Source: Hyphomicrobium_A sp963722495 (GTDB taxonomy: Bacteria; Pseudomonadota; Alphaproteobacteria; Rhizobiales; Hyphomicrobiaceae). Taken from it: a stretch of 64,000 nucleotides of DNA. The notes beneath the pieces were generated by a model. The model was not told the DNA's origin, ran no database searches, and worked only from the letters and a program-made list of their open reading frames with translations. The position numbers and the translations under genes were made by a program. Below are positions 58,986-64,000 of this stretch, piece after piece; position 1 is the first letter of the stretch; every line of letters starts with the position of its first letter. The stretch is taken from NCBI GenBank assembly GCA_963722495.1, contig CAVRND010000014.1, forward strand, positions 74,301-138,300, in the 5' to 3' direction.

Positions 58986-60179
58986 ATGGTCGCGGCGCCG
59001 CCGGCAAATTTCGAGGCACTCGAGGCGCAAGCCCGCACGCTGCTGGCGGTGTTCATCGCCGCCGGCTACGAGGCCGTTGCGCCCGACATCATCCAGCCGG
59101 CGGGCGTGTTCCTCGACGTGGTCGGCGAGGCGCTGCGCGGGCGCACCTACGTGTTCACCGACCTCAACGGCGAGGAGCTGTGCCTGCGGCCGGACCTCAC
59201 CGTGCCGACCTGCCGGCTCTATCTGCAGCGCCACCCGGCGCGCCGATCGCGAGGCCTTCTACAGCTACAACGGGCCGGCCTTCCGCTTTCAACCGGCGAG
59301 TGCCGACGCCGCGCACCCGCGCGAGTTCCGCCAGGCCGGCATCGAGGCCTTCGGCGACAAGGACGCCGGCGAGGCCGACGCGCGCACGCTGGTGCTGATG
59401 CTGCGCGGCGCTGCAGCAGGCGGGCCTGCCGGGATGGAAGCTGCGCATCGGCGACGTCGCGCTGTTCGACGCGCTGCTGCGGTCGCCGCCGACATGCCCG
59501 AGCGCTGGCGCCGCCGCCTGCGCCACCAGTTCTGGCGCCCCGAGGCCTTCCGCGCCGAGCTGAAGCGGCTGTCGACCAATCCGGCGCGCTCGGCCGCTGC
59601 GTTTCCGCGCGCGCTCATCGAAGCGCTCGATCCCGAGGATACCGCGCAGGCGCCGAAAGCCTCGTCGCCGAGCACCTGGAGCAAGGGCGGCATCGAGCTC
59701 GATCGGCGTGCGCACGGCGGCCGAGATCGCCGAGGGGCTGCTCGCCATCGCCGCCGACGCCAAGGCGCCGCCGCTGCAAGCCGGAGACGGCCGCGCTGAT
59801 CGAAGCCTACGTCAAGACGCAAGCTGCGCCGGCGCCGCAGGCCACGTCCGCGCTGCGCAAGCTGGTCGGCAAGGCGAGCGCCGGCATTCGACGAGGCGCT
59901 CGATGCCTACGAGCGGCGCTGCATGCTGCTGGCGGAGAGCGGCATCGACATGACCGCGGTGCGAGTTCTCCGCCGAGTTCGGCCGCAACGTCGGCTACTA
60001 CACCGGCTTCGTGTTCGAGGTGATGGTCGATGCGCTCGGGCCGGCGAGCCCGGTCGGCGGCGGCGGGCGCTACGACGGCCTGCTGCAAGGCGGTCGGCGC
60101 GCCGCGCAACGTGCCCGCCGTCGGCGGCGCCATCCACACCGAGCGCCTGCTCGCCGTCGTGCGCGGAGGCAAGCGATGA
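58986..60179 (+). CDS. hisZ: ATP phosphoribosyltransferase regulatory subunit (frame-broken)
   Basis: Catalytically inactive histidyl-tRNA-synthetase-like subunit needed by short HisG. Segments: VFLDVVGEALRGRTYVFTDL, NGEELCLRPDLTVPTCRLYL, AFRFQP, GREFRQAGIEAFG-type FRQAGIEAFGD, and YYTGFVFEVMVDALG. At least eight single-base insertions (for example CTGCAAGCCGGAG near 59779 and CTGCAAGGCGGTC near 60088, each with an extra A) scatter the protein over three frames. Corrected length is about 395. The stop overlaps the hisG start (ATGA). Confidence 0.93.
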
Positions 60180-60886
60180 GCGCGCGTCTGACGTTCGCGG
60201 TGCCCTCGAAGGGGCGGCTGATGGAGCAGACGGCCGAGTTCCTCGGCGCGTCCGGGCTCAAGCTGCGCAAGGTCGGCCACGACCGCGGCTATCGCGGCGA
60301 GATCGAGGGCCTCGAGGGCATCGACGTCGCCTTCATCTCGGCATCCGAGATCGTCGCCGCGCTCAACAGCGGGCGCGCGCACATCGGCGTCACCGGCGAG
60401 GATCTCGTGCGCGAGAACATCGTCCAACGCCGACGAGCGCGTGACGCTGCTGAAGCCGCTCGGCTTCGGGCGCGCCAACGTCGTCGTCGGCGGTGCCGCG
60501 CTGCTGGATCGACGTCAGCGAGGTGGCCGACCTCGAGGCGGCGGCGGTCGCGTTCCGCCGCGCGCACGGGCGCCCGCTCCGCGTGGCGACGAAGTACATC
60601 AACCTGGCGCGCCGCTTCCTGTCGGCCAAGGGCCTCGCCGACTATCGCATCGTCGAAAGCCTCGGCGCCACGGAGGGAACGCCGGCCGCCGGCACCGCCG
60701 ATCTCATCGTCGACATCACGACGACCGGGGCGACGCTGGCCGCCAACGGCCTGAAGGTGCTCGAGGACGGCGTCATCCTGCGCTCGGAGGCCAATCTCGT
60801 CGCGTCGAAGATGGCCGAGCTGGAACGCCGAGACGCAAAAGGCGCGCGATGATCTGCTCGCGCGCCTCGGCATTCCTGCGAAGTGA
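60176..60886 (+). CDS. hisG: ATP phosphoribosyltransferase, short form (frame-broken)
   Basis: First step of histidine synthesis, ATP plus PRPP to phosphoribosyl-ATP. LTFAVPSKGRLMEQTAEFLG, VGHDRGYRGEIEG, HIGVTGEDLVREN and the PRPP site DLIVDITTTGATLAANGLK are present. It lacks the C-terminal ACT-like regulatory domain, so it is HisG-short and depends on HisZ. Breaks lie near 60424, 60505 and 60825; the corrected end is ETQKARDDLLARLGIPAK with stop at 60884-60886. Confidence 0.95.
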
Positions 60887-60912
60887 CGTAGCCGTTGCGG
60901 CCGCAGCTCGTA

Positions 60913-61953
60913 TCAGCGGTCGGGGCGCACGAAGGCGTCGACGCGCATGCCGGGCAGCAGCGGCACCTTGCCGTCGAGGTTGATGGTCATCTCCAGCACC
61001 TCGATGTCCGACGGACGGCGCGGGCCGCGCGCGGAGATGCGCGGCGTCGCCATGGTCGGCGCCAGGTCGGCGACGGTGCCTTCGAAGTCGCGGCCCGGGT
61101 AGTTGATCGAGCGCACGAACGCCTTCTGCCCGACCTTGATCTTGGCGACGTCGCCGTCGTCGACCTCGGCCTTGACGCGCACGTTCGACATGTCGCCGAC
61201 GACGGCCAGCGGCTGCTCGGGCGACGGCGCCACGATCTCACCCTTCTTGGCGTTGAGCTGCAGCACGTTGCCGGCGCGCGGCGTACGGATGCGCGTCTTG
61301 TCGAGCTGCGAGGCGGCGAGCGCGACGTTGGCGCGGGCCGCGGTCAGCGCCGAATTCGAACTGGTTCGGCGACGGCAGGCTCGCCTTGGCCTGCGCCTGG
61401 GCATAGTTGAGGCGCTCGCGCTCGACGCGCTCCTGCGCCTTCGCCAGGCGGCGGCGGGCGTCGGCGAGCTGCTGCTTCGGTGGCCTCGCCGCGGCGCTTG
61501 CCGGCAAGGGCGGCGTCGAGCTCGAAGCGCGCGCCGATCACCTCGCGCTCGGAGGAGTAGACGTTGTCCTCGCCCTTGGTCACGTCCTCGCGGCCCGAGG
61601 TGGACGGCTCGGCGTCGCGTTGACGCTTGCGCAGGCCCGGCCTCCGCTTCCGCGGCGGCGAGACGCGCGCGCGCTTCCTCGTCGTCGAGGCGGATCAAGA
61701 GCTCGCCCTCCTCGACCTTGTCGTTGAGCTTGACGGGCACGTCGGCGACCTGGCCGAGGATGGCGGCGCCGATGTTGACTTCGCCGTTGCCCGGCTCGAC
61801 GCGGCCGGGAGCCGCCGCCACCCAGGGCGTGCCGGTCTTGGCCTCGGCCTTGGTGGTTTTCGTCTCACCGGAGAAGTACGTTCCTTCGCTCAGCACGTAG
61901 CCGCCGAGCGCGGCGGCGACGAGAGCGGCAACGATTGCAACAGTCTTAAGCAT
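60913..61953 (-). CDS. Membrane fusion protein, DevB/HlyD type (frame-broken)
   Basis: About 346 codons. An N-terminal anchor (TVAIVAALVAAALGGYVLSE), WVAAAPGRVEPGNGEVNIGA, GQVADVPVKLNDKVEEGELL (biotinyl-lipoyl half), a coiled-coil hairpin (DVTKGEDNVYSSEREVIGAR, RLAKAQERVERERLNYAQAQ), and RIRTPRAGNVLQLNAKKGEI, with the end LPGMRVDAFVRPD. This is the periplasmic adaptor of a DevBCA-type exporter with the two genes above. Breaks lie near 61630, 61485 and 61350. Confidence 0.85.
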   Translation of the reverse strand: MLKTVAIVAALVAAALGGYVLSEGTYFSGETKTTKAEAKTGTPWVAAAPGRVEPGNGEVNIGAAILGQVADVPVKLNDKVEEGELLIRLDDEEARARLAAAEAEAGPAQASTRRRAVHLGPRGRDQGRGQRLLLRARGDRRALRARRRPCRQAPRRGHRSSSSPTPAAAWRRRRSASSASASTMPRRRPRRACRRRTSSNSALTAARANVALAASQLDKTRIRTPRAGNVLQLNAKKGEIVAPSPEQPLAVVGDMSNVRVKAEVDDGDVAKIKVGQKAFVRSINYPGRDFEGTVADLAPTMATPRISARGPRRPSDIEVLEMTINLDGKVPLLPGMRVDAFVRPDR

Positions 61954-61964
61954 GACGTCTGATC

Positions 61965-62827
61965 CTATAGCGGCCACCGATGGAGCTCGGCGGAGTTGTG
62001 GGGTTGTCGTCGTCCGGCTTGGCCCCGGCTAGGCGGGCTCACCGGCGCGGCGTGTGATGCATGCGCGTCGTGGTGCGGATCGGCGCCGTAGGTCGGGTTG
62101 GCGCTTTTCGTCGGCCGCTCGTCGCTGTGAATTTTCCCATCCTCGATGCGGATGATGCGGTCGGCATAAGGCAGCGTGCGGTGGTCGTGGGTGACGGCGA
62201 GAACAGCCCGGTTGGGATCCTTGGCGACCTCGGCCAGCAGCGCCATCACGGCCCGGCCGTTCTCGGCGTCGAGCGCCGCGGTCGGCTCGTCGGCGAGGAT
62301 GACCGAGGGCGAGCCGGCGAGCGCGCGGGCGATCGCGACGCGCTGCTTCTCGCCGCCCGAAGCTTGGCCGGGTAAGGCCTTGGCGCGATGGCCGAGGCCG
62401 ACGGCGATCAAGCGCGTTGAGCGCGTGCGTCGGCGGGTCGACGACGCGGCTTGGCGCGCACGTCGAGCGCCAGCATGACGTTCTCGCTCGCCGTCATCGT
62501 CGGGAACAGGTTGTAGGCCTGGAAGACGAAGCCGACGTGCTGGCGCCGGAGGTTGGCCAGGCCCTCGGCGTCGAGCCCGTGCGTCGAGTTGCCGGCGACG
62601 CTCGAGCTGGCCGTCGGTCGGCGACAGGATGCAGCCGAGGATCGACAGCAGCGTGGTCTTGCCGGTGCCCGACGGGCCCATGAGCAGCGTCAGCTCGCCG
62701 GCAGTAGAGCTTGAGGTCGACGCCCTTCAGCGGCTTCACCTCGCCGGCGCCCGAGCCGAACACCTTGACGATGTCGCGCGCCTCGAGCAGCACCTTGCGG
62801 TCTGGCGTTGGAGCTCGTCTCGGTCAT
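61965..62827 (-). CDS. ABC exporter ATPase, DevA/LolD-like (frame-broken)
   Basis: About 288 codons. LLMGPSGTGKTTLLSILGCI (Walker A), QASGGEKQRVAIARALAG (signature), VILADEPTAALDAENGRAV (Walker B) and LAVTHDHRTLPYADRIIRIE. A His/Pro-rich tail follows. Breaks lie near 62800, 62700, 62600, 62480 and 62410. The start ATG overlaps the stop of the permease (ATGA). It energises the neighbouring MacB/FtsX-like permease. Confidence 0.9.
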
Positions 62828-63954
62828 CGGCTGAACACTCCTGCGGGATCGATGCGGGTCACCTTGAAGATCGCGGAGATGGCGGCGATGACGCACATGC
62901 CGATGGTCAGCGCGAAGAGCAGCAGCGCCAGGCCCGGCGTCATGACGATGAGCAGCGTGGTGTCCTTCGACGCCCAGATGACGAGCATGCTGAGGCACCA
63001 TGCCGAGGGCGTAGCCGAGCACGGCGCTGAGCATCGCCTGGATCAGGATGACCTTGTGGATGTAGCCGGCCGAGGCGCCGAGCGCGCGCAAGGTGGCGAA
63101 CTCGTTCAAGTGGTCCTTGGTGCTCGAGTAGAGCGTCTGCGCCACGATGACGACGCCGACGATGATGCCGAGCGCCGCGCCGGCGATCAGCGCCGCGCCG
63201 GCGCCGGTCTGGAACAGCCAGTAGTCGAGGCTGCGCTTGCGGAACTCCTGCTGCGTCAGCACCTCGCGGTCCTGCAGGCGGGCGGCGAGATCGTCGCGCA
63301 CCTCTTCGAGGTCGGCGCCGGGCGCGACGCGCACGAGCGCGTAGGAGGCCTGGTTGGCGGCTGGCATCGAGCAGCATGCGCGCCAGCTTGAGCGAGCGTG
63401 AAGACGTAGGGCAGCGTCGTGAACGAGCGGATGCCGTGGGTGACGGCGGCGATCCTGACGCGCACGTTGTTGATCTCGGCGGTCTCGCCGATCTTCTCGA
63501 TGCCGAGGTCCGTGAAGTAGGTGTCGTCGACGGCGACCGCGATCGGCGCGTCGAGATCGCCGAGGCTGCCGTCGACGATATTCCACGGCTTCAGCGTGCC
63601 GTTCTCGTGATCGGAGCCGACGAGCAGCACAGCGGTCGTGCCGCCCTTGGGCTTGCGCCAGGCGGCAAAGCCGACGACCAGCTCCTCCGGCTCGGCGACG
63701 CCCGGCGTCGACAGCACGGCGTACTTCTCGCGGCCGGTCAGCAGCGAGGGATCGTCGAAGCTCTTGGTGCCGAGCGGCACGACCCACAGGTCGGCCTTGG
63801 CCTGGTCGAGCATGGCGGCGATCATGCGCTCCGAGCCGAGGTAGAGGCCGCACTGCACGGCGACGAGCACGACGGAGAACACGATGCCGGTGAGCGTGAC
63901 GACGAGGCTGAGGCGATCGTGGAAGAGGTTGCGGTAGGCGAGCTTGGCCGCCAT
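62824..63954 (-). CDS. ABC exporter permease, DevC/FtsX-like (frame-broken, start near right edge)
   Basis: At least 376 codons. AAKLAYRNLFHDRLSLVVTL and IVFSVVLVAVQCGLYLGSER open the first membrane helix and a periplasmic MacB-like domain (WVVPLGTKSFDD, FAAWRKPKGGTTAVLLVGSD). The C-terminal three helices include GAALGIIVGVVIVAQTLYSS and LRALGASAGYIHKVILIQAM, ending RIDPAGVFSR. ATG 63954 is used, but the frame stays open to the window edge with natural-looking residues (TAQVPQGKPKAVK), so the true start may lie outside. Breaks lie near 63400, 63365 and 63000. With the ATPase and adaptor it forms a DevBCA-type exporter, which in cyanobacteria exports glycolipids. Confidence 0.88.
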
Positions 63955-64000
63955 CTTGACGGCCTTCGGCTTGCCCTGCGGTACCTGTGCCGTTAACGGC

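Overview
High-GC alphaproteobacterial chromosome, most likely order Hyphomicrobiales. The evidence is the gene content: a petABC cytochrome bc1 operon, an lgt / MidA-like methyltransferase / pgeF run, short-form hisG paired with hisZ, an asparaginase of the Rhizobium etli type, MeaB, a Tat-exported right-handed repeat protein, and rhizobial-style intergenic palindromes. The genus cannot be fixed from this window. I saw no rRNA, tRNA, CRISPR, insertion sequence or prophage.

0-13.9 kb: a hemF fragment and a divergent ABC exporter; petA-petB-petC; mtnP convergent with a ketopantoate reductase; an OprD-like porin; a proline iminopeptidase; a two-domain secreted cytochrome c convergent with a periplasmic thioredoxin-fold protein; and membrane or secreted proteins of unknown function, one with two DMP19/DUF4375-like units. 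14.0-16.7 kb: apt, a small zinc ribbon, mtnA and a class II aldolase form one run. With mtnP at 5.3 kb this supplies the parts for salvage of methylthioadenosine or 5'-deoxyadenosine down to DHAP and an aldehyde, plus adenine recovery. 17-31 kb: ychF, a glycosyltransferase, an ABC-2 exporter, pth-rplY, zur, prs, a duplicated-domain lipoprotein, pgeF, a MidA-like methyltransferase and lgt. 31-42.5 kb: ubiK, a YbjN protein, proC, TetR, an OmpR/EnvZ-type pair, MarR divergent from ilvE, an FAD oxidoreductase, a pentapeptide-repeat protein and arfB. 42.8-53 kb: a GNAT protein, a cyclic-nucleotide-domain/patatin fusion, small membrane proteins, an asparaginase, pcp and meaB. 53-58.7 kb: two tandem DUF900-type hydrolases, the second with an N-terminal TPR segment, and a YiiX-like cysteine hydrolase; most of these are predicted to be exported or membrane-anchored. 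58.9-64 kb: hisZ-hisG and a DevBCA-type exporter.

A dominant property is the number of single-base indels. Many conserved, normally essential genes (ychF, pth, rplY, prs, proC, hisG, hisZ, mtnA) are split between reading frames. Where the correct frame can be inferred the change is nearly always one inserted base, and at least one small gene carries a compensating +1/-1 pair. I read this as sequencing or assembly error, not gene decay, and I give whole-gene extents with the frame breaks noted. The first 14 kb is almost free of it; 14.6-30.2 kb and 53-64 kb are dense.

Regulatory and repeat features that can be supported: a nested hairpin terminator between zur and psiF, a palindrome over the marR start codon, a Zur-box-like AT-rich palindrome at 33.2 kb, and two intergenic palindromic repeats at 33.3 and 42.6 kb.
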